Of a stretch of DNA of 64,000 bases, positions 55,438 to 64,000 are shown in pieces. The position numbers were made by a program, and so were the translations under genes. The DNA lies in the NCBI RefSeq assembly GCF_002893095.1, contig NZ_PKQQ01000016.1:1-64000 (forward strand). Reading direction: 5' to 3'. Below the pieces are notes generated by a model. The model searched no databases. It saw only the letters and a program-made list of their open reading frames with translations, and was not told where the DNA came from. Position 1 is the stretch's first letter; each line of letters starts with the position of its first letter. The stretch comes from Stenotrophomonas sp. VV52. Lineage in GTDB: Bacteria > Pseudomonadota > Gammaproteobacteria > Xanthomonadales > Xanthomonadaceae.

Positions 55438-56012
55438 GATGCAATGAACTCGAGCTCGGTTGAGGTGTTGCAGTTGAGTAGCTGGTCGTATTCGCTATCC
55501 GCCAGTGGCAGCTCGATTGCGCCCAAGCGTTCTCGCAGGGCGTGTAGCGAGCGGTGCGCCGCCGGATTCTCGATCAATTCCCGCAACACATGCCGGCAAT
55601 GGTCATCAATCTGCAACCGCATCGGCAGGGGTTCTTCCGCAAACAGCACACAGGCAGCCGAAGGCGCATCACGTAACCGTTGTAGTAACGCCGGGGTCAC
55701 ATTGGGCGTATCCACCGGAAGCACCAGAGCGGCAGCGTCCGGCATGCACATGGCCACACTGTAGAGCCCGCCCAACGGGCCGCAGCGTGCCACGCGATCA
55801 GGAATGCCACCGAAGGCCGGGTAGTTGCCACTCACCCATACCCTTTCCGCACCTGCCTGTCGCAGCAGGCCACGCATGTGCTCTAGCAGGGTTCGCCCGT
55901 GCCACGGTAGCAGCGCCTTGTCACGGCCCATCCGGCTGGAAAGACCACCGGCCAGCACGATGCCGTCAGTGGGAATGTTCGTGATCGTGTGCACATTCAT
56001 GGGCATTGTCAT
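55434..56012 (-). CDS. mobA: Molybdenum cofactor guanylyltransferase MobA
   Basis: About 192 residues. It adds GMP to molybdopterin to form the MGD cofactor used by formate dehydrogenase-type enzymes. The nucleotide-binding loop is GIVLAGGLSSRMGRDKALL with the Lys, and the metal-binding Asp is in LPVDTPNV. Three closely spaced ATGs (56012, 56006, 56000) are possible starts, all inside the moaE 3' end, so mobA and moaE overlap by 35-47 bp. Confidence 0.92.
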   Translation of the reverse strand: MTMPMNVHTITNIPTDGIVLAGGLSSRMGRDKALLPWHGRTLLEHMRGLLRQAGAERVWVSGNYPAFGGIPDRVARCGPLGGLYSVAMCMPDAAALVLPVDTPNVTPALLQRLRDAPSAACVLFAEEPLPMRLQIDDHCRHVLRELIENPAAHRSLHALRERLGAIELPLADSEYDQLLNCNTSTELEFIAS

Positions 56013-56484
56013 GAGCTTGCGTGGGTTCGTTATCCGCATGGCAGAGACTGCAGCCTTCGGTCCACTCGCTGTCGCCGTCCTCGTAATGCTCCTGCTTCCA
56101 GATCGGGCACTGGTGCTTGACCACCTCGATCAACTGCCGGCAGGCCCGGAATGCCTCGTCTCGATGCGGGCTGCCGGCGGCCACCACCACCGCCACATCG
56201 CCAATGCCCAACCGGCCCTTGGCGTGGGCCACATACAGCTTCAGCTTCGGACCGAACGTCGCCTCGACCTCTGCCGCCAGGCGCTTGAACTCGTTCAGCA
56301 CCAAAGGTTCGAACAGGTCGTACGTGATCCCGGTCACCGGCCGGCCGATGTTGACGTCGCGCACCTTGCCGATGAACACGTCGATGCCGCCGAAGCCCGG
56401 ATCAGATACCGCCGCGATGCCTTCGGCCGGATCGATCGCCGCCTGCGCGCGGTCCACCACCGTCGCGATGATCTTCTCGCTCAT
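55966..56484 (-). CDS. moaE: Molybdopterin synthase large subunit MoaE with His-rich tail
   Basis: A 172-residue subunit that converts precursor Z to molybdopterin with sulphur carried by MoaD. The catalytic region is PIWKQEHYEDG with the active Lys, and AHAKGRLGIGDVAVVVA and SPHRDEAF are family blocks. The last 25 residues are unusual: six or more His with Asp and Glu (AHDNAHECAHDHEHSH), beyond the normal MoaE end and partly overlapping mobA. Such a tail could bind a metal. Confidence 0.93.
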   Translation of the reverse strand: MSEKIIATVVDRAQAAIDPAEGIAAVSDPGFGGIDVFIGKVRDVNIGRPVTGITYDLFEPLVLNEFKRLAAEVEATFGPKLKLYVAHAKGRLGIGDVAVVVAAGSPHRDEAFRACRQLIEVVKHQCPIWKQEHYEDGDSEWTEGCSLCHADNEPTQAHDNAHECAHDHEHSH

Positions 56485-56487
56485 CGC

Positions 56488-56751
56488 TCAGCCCCCGCTC
56501 ACTGGTGGCAGGATCGCCACGCGGCCATCGTCGGGCAGCGCCTCGTGGTCGCGCAGCACGCGTTGCTGGTCGGCAAACGCCGAGTAGTCCAGCAGGCCCG
56601 CGCGGAAACCCGGCCAACGCACCGGCAGCAGCTCGCGCAGCGCCTGGCGCAGATCGGCCACGGTGCCACCGGCCACATCGACGGCGATTTCGCGGCTGGC
56701 ATCCAGATCGGAAAACGCACCGAACAACTGCAGATTCACCTGTTTCATCAT
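56488..56751 (-). CDS. moaD: Molybdopterin synthase sulphur carrier MoaD
   Basis: An 87-residue ubiquitin-like protein ending in the required Gly-Gly (ILPPVSGG), which is thiocarboxylated to carry sulphur to MoaE. Strand QLFGAFSDLDASRE and the helix TVADLRQALRELLP fit the fold. It overlaps the moeA stop by 4 bp and ends 3 bp before moaE. Confidence 0.92.
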   Translation of the reverse strand: MMKQVNLQLFGAFSDLDASREIAVDVAGGTVADLRQALRELLPVRWPGFRAGLLDYSAFADQQRVLRDHEALPDDGRVAILPPVSGG

Positions 56752-58001
56752 GACTCCTGGCTCACCAGCTGCACCGGTTCGTGGTGACCCCAGCCCTGCA
56801 CGCGCACGAAGGTGCCAGCGCTGGCCAGGTCTCCCTCGGCCTCCAGCACCACCCAGGCGTTGGCCTGCAGCATGGACATCAAACGGAACGACTCCTGCCC
56901 GGACAGTACGCGCGCACTCAGGCGCCCCTGCCCGTCCATTTCCACCCGCGCCCGCGCGTGGAAGCGCAGACCGGGCGGCTTGCGCACGTCGGCCTGCAGC
57001 GGCAGCCGCAACACCGGTTCCGGTGCAAGCCCCAGCAGGCGGCGCAGTACCGGCTCGACGAAGAAGCGCTGGCCCACGGCAGCCGAAACCGGGTTGCCGG
57101 GCAGGCCGAAGTACAGCGCGCCATTGGGCAACACCGCGAACAACAACGGCTTGCCGGGGCGGATCGCCACCTTATGGAAGACGATGCGCGCACCACGGCC
57201 ACGCAGCGCATCGGGAACGAAGTCGTAGCGGCCGGCCGACACCGCGCCGGTACTGATCAGCAGCTGCGCGCCAGCGGCCAGCGCTTCATCCAGCACCGCA
57301 TTGAACGCGGCCACGTCGTCGCCCACCGTGCCCTGCCAGACCACCTCGGCACCGGCCGCCTGCAGGCGGCCCACCAGGTAGGGGCGATTGCTGTCACGGA
57401 TCTGGCCCGATTCCAGCGCCTGCGCCGCCTCGGTCACCAGTTCCTTGCCGGTGGCGATCACCGCCGCCCTCGGCCGCGCCACCACCGCCACCTCACCCAC
57501 GCCCAGGGCGTGCAGCAGGGTGCGGGCATTGATATCCAGCACCTGGCCGGCGCACAGCACGCGCTCACCCTCGCGCACGTCCTGGCCGCGCAGGCGCACG
57601 TTCTGGCCCGGCTTCACCGTCGCGGTCAGCGCGATGCGGGTCGGGCGGCCGTCCTCGCTGGCGAGGATCTCCACGTTCTCGACCGGCACCACCGTATCCA
57701 GGCCAACCGGCATGCGCGCTCCGGTCATGATTTCCCAGGCACCCTCGCCGCCTTCGGCGCCGGCATCGCCGGCTGCCTGCCAGCCCTGCACCGCGAATTC
57801 GGTACCGGCCTCGAACGTCGCGCCGTTGGCGCGCAGCGCAAAGCCGTCCATCGCCGAATTGTCGAACGGCGGCAACGACTGCCCGCTGTGGATGTCACTG
57901 GCCAGGGTACGGCCGCCGGCTTCATGCAGCGGCACGCGCTCGGCCGGCAGCGGCGTGGCCGCGTCCAGCAGGTGCTGCAAGGCTTCGCAATAGGGAATCA
58001 T
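56748..58001 (-). CDS. moeA: Molybdopterin molybdotransferase MoeA
   Basis: A 417-residue enzyme that inserts molybdate into adenylylated molybdopterin. Motifs: PPFDNSAMDGFA near residue 45, EIMTGARMP, the ISTGAVSAGRYD loop, and GLPGNPVSA. The ATG at 58001 overlaps the moaCB stop as ATGA and is preferred to an upstream frame without ribosome site. The loop STGAVSAGRYD is slightly unlike the usual STGDEL, as seen in other xanthomonad sequences by expectation only. Confidence 0.93.
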   Translation of the reverse strand: MIPYCEALQHLLDAATPLPAERVPLHEAGGRTLASDIHSGQSLPPFDNSAMDGFALRANGATFEAGTEFAVQGWQAAGDAGAEGGEGAWEIMTGARMPVGLDTVVPVENVEILASEDGRPTRIALTATVKPGQNVRLRGQDVREGERVLCAGQVLDINARTLLHALGVGEVAVVARPRAAVIATGKELVTEAAQALESGQIRDSNRPYLVGRLQAAGAEVVWQGTVGDDVAAFNAVLDEALAAGAQLLISTGAVSAGRYDFVPDALRGRGARIVFHKVAIRPGKPLLFAVLPNGALYFGLPGNPVSAAVGQRFFVEPVLRRLLGLAPEPVLRLPLQADVRKPPGLRFHARARVEMDGQGRLSARVLSGQESFRLMSMLQANAWVVLEAEGDLASAGTFVRVQGWGHHEPVQLVSQES

Positions 58002-59008
58002 GAGTGGCCATCCCCCTCGACCATCGCCAGGGCGTGGCCCAGTACCGGCGCCAGGATATCCAGGCACTGCGCCGCCGCCTTCGGGCTGCCGGGCAGCGCG
58101 AACACCAGCATGTTGCCCAGCTGCACCACCTCGGCGCGGCTCAGCCAGGCCATCGGCGTGTGCTGTGCACTCAGCGCGCGCACCATCTGCGCCAGGCCAT
58201 GTACCGGCCGCGCGTTCAGGGAACGGAGCGCCTCCGGGGTCAGGTCACGCGGGCCCAGTCCGGTACCACCGGTACACAGGCACAGGCGCACGCCCTCGGC
58301 GGCCAAGGCCTGCAGGCGACCCGCCAATGGCTCGATGCCATCGGGCAACACCTCAGCGGCCACCACCTCGCCGCCCAGCTTTTTCAGGCCGGTCACCAGG
58401 GTCGGGCCAGAGATATCCTCATAGGTGCCGTCGCTGGCGCGATCGCTCAGCGTGATCACCGCGCAGGCCGCGCCCTCCAGGCCCTTCGGCGCACGCGGCT
58501 TGAAACGCGTGCGCTCGGCATCGTCCATGCCGTCGGGGTGCAGCCAGACACCGCGCTTGCCGCCTTCCTTGAACAGCAGGCGGATACCTTCGATGCGCAG
58601 GGCCGGTTCCACCGGCTTGCTCAGGTCGTACAGGGTAAGCAGCGCCGCGTTGACGCCGGCCAGTGCCTCCATCTCCACGCCGGTGCGCGCCTCGCTGGCG
58701 CACTCGCACCACACGCGGATCGCCTGCCGTTCCGGTACCGGCGCGCAGAACACCTGCACCAGTTCCAGCGGCAGCGGGTGGCACAGTGGCATCAGCATCG
58801 AGGCCATCTTGGCGCCCTGCAGGCCGGCAATCTCGGCCATCACCAGCGCATCGCCCTTGGGCAGGCGGCGCTCGACGATCAGCGGATAGGCCACTGGACC
58901 GGCATGCAGCTCGCCCACCGCCACCGCACGTCGGCGGGTGATGCGCTTGTCGCGGACATCGGCCATATGGAAGGCCGCATTCAATTCCCCACTCATCGTG
59001 TTGCTCAT
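57998..59008 (-). CDS. moaCB: MoaC-MoaB fusion for molybdopterin synthesis
   Basis: A 336-residue two-domain protein. Residues 1-160 are MoaC (cyclic pyranopterin monophosphate synthase): MLMPLCHPLPL, ARTGVEMEAL, LYDLSKPV and the Lys-rich FKEGGKRG. Residues about 180-330 are MoaB/Mog-type (adenylyltransferase): VITLSDRAS, CTGGTGLGPRD and LPGSPKAA. The fusion brings two non-consecutive steps into one chain. It overlaps both neighbours by 4 bp. Confidence 0.94.
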   Translation of the reverse strand: MSNTMSGELNAAFHMADVRDKRITRRRAVAVGELHAGPVAYPLIVERRLPKGDALVMAEIAGLQGAKMASMLMPLCHPLPLELVQVFCAPVPERQAIRVWCECASEARTGVEMEALAGVNAALLTLYDLSKPVEPALRIEGIRLLFKEGGKRGVWLHPDGMDDAERTRFKPRAPKGLEGAACAVITLSDRASDGTYEDISGPTLVTGLKKLGGEVVAAEVLPDGIEPLAGRLQALAAEGVRLCLCTGGTGLGPRDLTPEALRSLNARPVHGLAQMVRALSAQHTPMAWLSRAEVVQLGNMLVFALPGSPKAAAQCLDILAPVLGHALAMVEGDGHS

Positions 59009-60045
59009 CCTCCGATGGAGGCCAGGTGCGGGGTCAGCCCGGTCTGGCCCTGGTGCAGTCCATGCCCGGCCGCTTTCAGGCCAAGCTGCGTGGTAATGCG
59101 TGCCAGCAGCGCGTCATGGTCATCGTCGCTCTGCAGCAGCGGGCGCAGCGGCACGCCGAACTCGCCGAACAGGCACAGCCGCAGGTCACCCTTGGCGGTC
59201 ACCCGCAGGCGGTTGCAGCCCTTGCAGAAGTCACGCGAATACGGGGCGATGATGCCCACCGTGCCGCGATGGTCCGGGTGGCTGTACTCACGCGCCGGGC
59301 CGGCATCGGCGGCGCGCGGCCGTTCGTGCCAGCCAGCCGCCAGCAGCTGCTCGATCACCACGTCGGCGCGCAGGTGGTGGCGCTGGAAATAGGCTTCGTT
59401 GTCGCCGGTGCGCATCAGTTCGATGAAGCGCACGCTGAAGGGGCGGTCACGCAGGTAGTCCATCCACTGCGGCAGCTCGTCGTCGTTCAGGCCACGCAGC
59501 AGCACCGCATTGAGCTTGATCGCCGGCAGGCCCAGCGCCTGCGCCAGGGCCAGGCCCTGTTCGATCTCCGGCAGGCGGTCATGCCCGGTGATGGTCTTGA
59601 AACGTTCGCGCTGCAGGCTGTCCATGCTCACGTTCAGCGCGGTCAGGCCGGCGCGGTGCCAGCCCGGCAGGCGCCGCGGTAGCAACGTGCCATTGGTGGT
59701 GATGGCCACCTTGCGGATGCCCGGCACCGCCGCCACGGTGGCGATGATCTCATCCAGGTCCTTGCGCAGGCTGGGCTCGCCGCCGGTCAGGCGGATCTTG
59801 CTCATGCCCAGCGCGGCAAACGCACGCACCAGGCGCGCGATTTCTTCCACCTGCAGGAAGCGCGGGCGGCCATCGGCCTGGTAGCCGTCGGGCAGGCAGT
59901 AGCTGCAACGGAAGTTGCAGGCTTCGGTCAACGAAAGGCGCAGGTACGGAAAGCTGCGTCCGAAACCGTCGGTGAGTTGGCGGGGATGATCTGCCAGTGC
60001 GCCCTCACCTACCGGCTCTGGCGCCCGAATGAGCTCGGCTGACAT
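59005..60045 (-). CDS. moaA: GTP 3',8-cyclase MoaA (radical SAM)
   Basis: A 346-residue radical SAM enzyme for the first step of molybdenum cofactor synthesis. The N-terminal cluster motif is CNFRCSYC (CxxxCxxC); the C-terminal cluster is seen as FCKGCNRLRVTAKGDLRLCLF; and it ends in Gly-Gly (SIGG), as MoaA proteins do. It is the first moa gene, 31 bp after fdhF. Confidence 0.95.
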   Translation of the reverse strand: MSAELIRAPEPVGEGALADHPRQLTDGFGRSFPYLRLSLTEACNFRCSYCLPDGYQADGRPRFLQVEEIARLVRAFAALGMSKIRLTGGEPSLRKDLDEIIATVAAVPGIRKVAITTNGTLLPRRLPGWHRAGLTALNVSMDSLQRERFKTITGHDRLPEIEQGLALAQALGLPAIKLNAVLLRGLNDDELPQWMDYLRDRPFSVRFIELMRTGDNEAYFQRHHLRADVVIEQLLAAGWHERPRAADAGPAREYSHPDHRGTVGIIAPYSRDFCKGCNRLRVTAKGDLRLCLFGEFGVPLRPLLQSDDDHDALLARITTQLGLKAAGHGLHQGQTGLTPHLASIGG

Positions 60046-60076
60046 TCTTAGTCCTCCCTACGACATGCCGGCGCAA

Positions 60077-62350
60077 TCACTGTGAAATGACCACCCTGAC
60101 CGGGATCGACTTCGCCGCGGGGGTACCACTGATGCGATCGAAGTAATCCAGAGGTAGCAGTGGATTGAGTTCAGGGTAGTAGCCCGCAATCGCGCCACGC
60201 GGCATCGGATAGTCAAGCACAGTCAACCCATCGACCCGCCGGCAGACGCCATCACTGGAGATCGTCTCGAGGCTCACCTGTTCCTCCTTCCCAATCCCTC
60301 GTGCTACTCGATCTTCCAGGTTCATGAAGAGGATCATTCGATCGTTATACACACCGCGATAGCGATCGTTGTAGCTGTAGATTGTCGTGTTGTACTGGTC
60401 ATGGGAGCGAACCGTGGCCAGCCGAAGCATAGTGGGATCCTCGACCAGGTCGTTCACTTCAAGACCCGGCAACACCAGAATATTGGCCTTCCCGTTAGGT
60501 GTCGGCCACTCACGGCGGCGCGGCGGAATGTCCAAGTGGAAGCCACGCGGCGCCTGGATCCGTTCATTGAAGTCTGCGTAGATGCTGGGATAGACCGCCG
60601 CGATCAGCTCACGAACATGGTTGTAATCGTGCATGCAAGCTGCCCAGTCGACCTTGCTGTCCGGCAGTGTTGCCATTGCCATGCGGCACACGATCTCAAC
60701 TTCCGGAAGAACATGTTCACTCACAGGCTCCAGTACTCCACGGGATGCGGTGACATTCGACATGGCATCCTCAATGGTGACAAACTGCTCACCCAGCGGG
60801 GTATGGATCCACTCCGAGCGCGCCACCACCGGTAGGATCAGCGCCTCCTTGCCATGCACTAGGTGGCCACGGTTGAGTTTGGTGGCGATGCCAACCGTAA
60901 GCTCAAGACCACGCATTGCCCTGTAGGCAATTTCGGTATCAGGAACAGCATGGATGAAGTTCCCGCCCATGCCGATGAAGACCTTGGCGGTTCCAGCCAG
61001 CATCGCCTCAATAGACTCAACCACATGGTGCCCATGTTCGCGCGGCGGTTCGAACCCGAACACGTCGCGAACTTGGTCCAGGTAGCGTTGCGTCGGCTTC
61101 TCATCAATGCCGACGGTACGGTCGCCTTGCACGTTGGAATGGCCGCGAATAGGAGCAATGCCCGCCCCGGGCTTTCCGAAGTTGCCGCGCAGCATCAGCA
61201 GATTGGCAACCTGCTGCAAAAGGCGAGATCCTTGCTGGTGCTGGGTCAGGCCCATGCCATAGCAGATAATGGTCGCACGGGAACGGATGTAGATCTCTGC
61301 ACAACGCAGAATCTGCTCCTTCTTGATCCCGGACACTTGGACGATCTGGCTCCACTCCAGGGACATCACTTCTTCACGCAATGCCTCCAGCCCGACGGTG
61401 TGCTCGGTCAGGAATTCGTGATCGAGAACAGACTCGCCGGCCGCTTCCCGCTCGAACATAGCCTTCATGATGCCCTTGATCAGGGCCAGGTCACCGCCGA
61501 TGCGAATGTGTACAAATTCACTGGAAATCTCGGTGGAGCCAAACGTGGCCATCTGCACGACGTCCTGGGGCTCGGCAAAGCGAATCAGCGCACGTTCCGG
61601 CATAGGATTGACCGCGACAATTGGAGCATTACGCTTCCGCGCCTCCACCAAGTTGGACATCATTCGTGGTGAGTTGGTGCCTGTGTTCTGGCCGATGACG
61701 AAGATGGCCTCAGCATGCTCAAAGTCATCGAGCACGATAGTGCCCTTGCCGACACCAATTGCCGGCGGCAACCCCCGGCTGGTCGGCTCGTGGCACATGT
61801 TCGAGCAGTCCGGGAAGTTGTTGGTTCCGAACTCGCGCACGAAGATCGAGTACAGGAACGCGGCTTCGTTCGGCGTCCTCCCCGAGGTGTAGAACTCAGC
61901 CTCATGCGGGCTGGACAGGGCCTGCAGGTGTCGCCCGATCAGCGCGAAGGCCTCATCCCAGCTACAAGGAACGTAATGGTCGGATACCGGGTCATATCGC
62001 ATCGGCTCGGTCAATCGACCCTGCATCTCCAGCCAATAGTCGGACTGCGCCATCAGCTCCTGGACAGTGTGCTCCGCGAAGAACTCACGCGTGGCGCGAT
62101 GCTTGGTTGCCTCCCATGCCAAGGCCTTCGCACCGTTTTCGCAGAACTCCAGCTTCTTGGTGTGATCTGCATCCGGGAAAGCGCAACTGGGGCACTTGAA
62201 TCCCCCAGGCTGATTCATCGACAAAAGCGCTTTAGATCCCTTGGCAATGACGCTCTGCTGCATCAGAACCTTGGCGGTTGCACCGGCGGCACCCCAACCA
62301 CCGGCAGGATGGTCGTAGGCTTTGTAACGGGGGATCTTCTGCTCTGACAT
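60077..62350 (-). CDS. FdhF/YdeP-type molybdopterin oxidoreductase
   Basis: A 757-residue member of the formate dehydrogenase-like DMSO reductase family, closest in form to YdeP. The metal-binding Cys is in DCSNMCHEPTSRGL, cofactor loops are FVIGQNTGTNSP and AVNPMPER, and there is a C-terminal molybdopterin domain (about 620-757). A CPSC pair near residue 50 replaces the usual four-Cys Fe-S site, as in YdeP. The ATG at 62350 gives MSEQKIPRYK. It heads the moa-mod operon and faces fdhD. Oxidation of formate is likely by context but unproven; E. coli YdeP is known from acid resistance. Confidence 0.88.
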   Translation of the reverse strand: MSEQKIPRYKAYDHPAGGWGAAGATAKVLMQQSVIAKGSKALLSMNQPGGFKCPSCAFPDADHTKKLEFCENGAKALAWEATKHRATREFFAEHTVQELMAQSDYWLEMQGRLTEPMRYDPVSDHYVPCSWDEAFALIGRHLQALSSPHEAEFYTSGRTPNEAAFLYSIFVREFGTNNFPDCSNMCHEPTSRGLPPAIGVGKGTIVLDDFEHAEAIFVIGQNTGTNSPRMMSNLVEARKRNAPIVAVNPMPERALIRFAEPQDVVQMATFGSTEISSEFVHIRIGGDLALIKGIMKAMFEREAAGESVLDHEFLTEHTVGLEALREEVMSLEWSQIVQVSGIKKEQILRCAEIYIRSRATIICYGMGLTQHQQGSRLLQQVANLLMLRGNFGKPGAGIAPIRGHSNVQGDRTVGIDEKPTQRYLDQVRDVFGFEPPREHGHHVVESIEAMLAGTAKVFIGMGGNFIHAVPDTEIAYRAMRGLELTVGIATKLNRGHLVHGKEALILPVVARSEWIHTPLGEQFVTIEDAMSNVTASRGVLEPVSEHVLPEVEIVCRMAMATLPDSKVDWAACMHDYNHVRELIAAVYPSIYADFNERIQAPRGFHLDIPPRRREWPTPNGKANILVLPGLEVNDLVEDPTMLRLATVRSHDQYNTTIYSYNDRYRGVYNDRMILFMNLEDRVARGIGKEEQVSLETISSDGVCRRVDGLTVLDYPMPRGAIAGYYPELNPLLPLDYFDRISGTPAAKSIPVRVVISQ

Positions 62351-62827
62351 GACAGGCACTCGCAGCATGCAATTGGGAGTGGGAAAAGTTAAGCACGCGA
62401 CGGCCTCCCCTTCCACGGACAGTATGTCCACCCTGCCCAGACAAGACGTCCGGCGTACACGCCGGGGATCGAATCGAGGCACTGGTGTCCGATACGAGTG
62501 CCTCAACGGACCCGAAGCGCTCATCCTGGCCCTCACCACGAACAGGTCTTCACGCCACCCGCCATCGATTGTAACTATCTAATTTATCGGGCGTTTTCTA
62601 GCTACAGGCACATGTAGCGGACAGGCGGGCCACAGCCCCTCGAACAGAATGTCGGATCAACTCAGCCAAACTGTCCATCTGCGAACATTTGTAAATTTTG
62701 ACCGCAGCGGGGTGTACGCCTTGGGATACTCTCCGCACTGTCAAACCACTAAGAAGTCCCCGACCCGAGGGACCCTGCACGCCCAGATCATCGTTACCGG
62801 CTTCCCTCCCCGCCAGGCCTCATCTCC
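62351..62827. other. Divergent regulatory region between fdhF/ydeP and fdhD
   Basis: A stretch of 477 bp without a supportable gene, which must hold the promoters of the leftward fdhF-moa-mod operon and of fdhD. I looked for a ModE-type palindrome and for -24/-12 elements and saw none clear enough to report. Confidence 0.4.
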
Positions 62828-63688
62828 ATGCAAGCGCCCAGCCCAGTACCTGCCAACGAGCCCTGCGGCATCGCATATCGAAGAACCCTTCGGTGGCGTG
62901 GTGGCGAGCGCGGCTCAATCATGGACAGCGTTGCCGAAGAAGTGCCTGTCGCGATGCTCTACAACGACAGTCCTTTCTCGGTGATGATGGCCAGCCCAAC
63001 GGATCTGGAAGACTTTGCGCTGGGCTTTTCCATGACGGAGGGAACAATTTCTGATCCCTCCCAACTTCTCCGGATTGAAGTGAGGCCATCGCTGGAAGGC
63101 ATTGAGCTGGCGATGGAAGTCACAGATAGTGCGCCCATCGTGTCAATGCCCAACGACGCCACCCGCAACCTACCCGGGCGTAGCGGTTGCGGGCTATGTG
63201 GAGCTAGTCGACTGGAGCAAGTGCTCAGAATGCCTTTGCCAATCGACCGACCCACCACCTACTCCGCCTTGGCGCTACGCGTAGCACTGTCCTCGCTAAA
63301 AGGGCTACAGCCAATGAACGAGGCTGCCGGCTCAACCCACGCAGCAGCATGGGTTCTCCCGGACGGAGCTATCGAAGTGGTACGCGAAGACGTGGGCAGG
63401 CACAACGCACTAGATAAGCTCATTGGTGCAATGAGGCGCTCATCGACTTCAACCAACGAAGGTCTCGTGCTTCTATCTAGCCGTGCTAGCTACGAAATGG
63501 TGAGTAAGGCCGCCTATGCAGGCATGGCGATCGTTGCAGCGGTATCGGCACCCACAGCCTTAGCCATAGATCTCGCAAAGGCCGCAGGGATCTGTCTTGT
63601 CGGTTTCGCGCGCTCGGATGGCTTCAACATCTATTCACACCCCCAGCGCCTACTCGATTTGGAAGCTGCACACCTAGCAGCCGTATGA
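62828..63688 (+). CDS. fdhD: Formate dehydrogenase accessory sulphurtransferase FdhD
   Basis: A 286-residue protein that moves sulphur from a cysteine desulphurase to the molybdenum cofactor of formate dehydrogenases. The sulphur-carrying CxxC is CGLC in GRSGCGLCG, and the family blocks AEEVPVAMLYN, DLEDFALGF, REDVGRHNALDKLIG and LLSSRASYEMV are all present. It is divergent from the fdhF/ydeP gene. Its presence supports a real formate-dehydrogenase-like role for that enzyme. Confidence 0.94.
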   Translation: MQAPSPVPANEPCGIAYRRTLRWRGGERGSIMDSVAEEVPVAMLYNDSPFSVMMASPTDLEDFALGFSMTEGTISDPSQLLRIEVRPSLEGIELAMEVTDSAPIVSMPNDATRNLPGRSGCGLCGASRLEQVLRMPLPIDRPTTYSALALRVALSSLKGLQPMNEAAGSTHAAAWVLPDGAIEVVREDVGRHNALDKLIGAMRRSSTSTNEGLVLLSSRASYEMVSKAAYAGMAIVAAVSAPTALAIDLAKAAGICLVGFARSDGFNIYSHPQRLLDLEAAHLAAV

Positions 63689-63797
63689 CGCCAGATGACG
63701 CCTGCCGTGCAATGAGCAAGGATCTCCGCCGATGAAATTGCTAGGCACCATCGGAACTTGAGCCGCTAGCCACCACCCACCCCCTATTGGGATCGTT

Positions 63798-64000
63798 ATG
63801 GACGCCCTCCTCCTTTCCCGAATTCAGTTCGGCTTTCTCATCAGCTTCCATGTGCTCTTCCCTGCCTTCACCATTGGCTTGGCCAGTTGGCTTGGTTTCG
63901 TGGAATGGCGCTGGCTTCGAACCCGCAACCCGGTGTGGCGGGATCTGTTCTTCTTCTGGCAGAAGATCTTTGCCGTGTCCTTCGGCATGGGCGTGGTAAG
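63798..64000 (+). CDS. cydA: Cytochrome bd ubiquinol oxidase subunit I, 5' part only
   Basis: The first 67 codons of a CydA: MDALLLSRIQFGFLISFHVL, with the His18 that ligates haem b595 and the first two transmembrane helices; then FFFWQKIFAVSFGMGVV. The window ends inside the gene. The full protein is a quinol oxidase of the cytoplasmic membrane with high oxygen affinity. Confidence 0.9.
   Translation, partial: MDALLLSRIQFGFLISFHVLFPAFTIGLASWLGFVEWRWLRTRNPVWRDLFFFWQKIFAVSFGMGVV

Noticed and set aside
56781..59392. Two long plus-strand frames (547 and 462 codons) opposite moeA and moaCB/moaA
   Set aside because: Antisense to genes with full catalytic motifs; composition is of the mirror type.

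Overview
This window reads as a chromosome of a high-G+C gammaproteobacterium of the Xanthomonadaceae/Lysobacteraceae, most like Stenotrophomonas. That placement is an inference from the very G+C-rich molybdenum-cofactor genes, the MoaC-MoaB fusion, the LpxR-type outer-membrane protein and the palindromic intergenic repeats; no rRNA or other diagnostic marker is present. The flanking metabolic genes look like core genome, whereas long stretches in between are clearly more A+T-rich and look acquired.

Layout. (1) 1-5929: a Tn3-family transposition module (tyrosine recombinase, TnpA) carrying a fluoride channel gene, crcB, whose last codons and stop are supplied by the inverted repeat of an inserted IS5-family element. 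(2) 6209-8142: a glutathione-independent formaldehyde dehydrogenase-like gene, a DUF427 gene flanked by two palindromic repeats in opposite orientation, and a broken antitoxin gene. (3) 8240-27203: a dense defence island. It holds a decapitated large helical protein, an Avs-like nuclease-STAND protein, a complete Wadjet JetABCD operon, a divergent BrxR/CapW-like WYL regulator facing a three-unit tandem operator, then an alpha/beta-hydrolase gene paired with a caspase-like protease gene, and a HEPN protein. The hydrolase-caspase pair is the best candidate for an undescribed system. (4) 27348-29144: a flavodoxin-fold protein and an LpxR-type lipid A deacylase.

(5) 29655-47522: a formaldehyde-stress island. 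Gfa, the glutathione-dependent formaldehyde dehydrogenase (AdhC/FrmA), S-formylglutathione hydrolase and the FrmR repressor are interleaved with DNA-repair genes (a UvrA2-like protein without the UvrB-binding domain, RarA, a UvrB homologue), two NDH-2 dehydrogenases, a SnoaL-GNAT-nitrilase trio, DUF3422, a CDF transporter and a LysR regulator. A roughly 50-bp element is shared between the adhC promoter region and the lysR divergon, suggesting a common regulon. (6) 47753-52225: a bestrophin-like channel and an NtrC-type two-component pair. (7) 52725-62350: one long leftward operon, fdhF/ydeP-moaA-moaCB-moeA-moaD-moaE-mobA-(small gene)-modA-modB-modC, with fdhD divergent; then the start of cydA.

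Taken together the metabolic part is consistent with a route formaldehyde -> S-hydroxymethylglutathione -> S-formylglutathione -> formate -> possibly CO2, with molybdate uptake and cofactor synthesis supporting the last step, NDH-2 enzymes recycling NADH, and repair proteins dealing with formaldehyde-damaged DNA. That integration is inference; the individual family assignments are strong.
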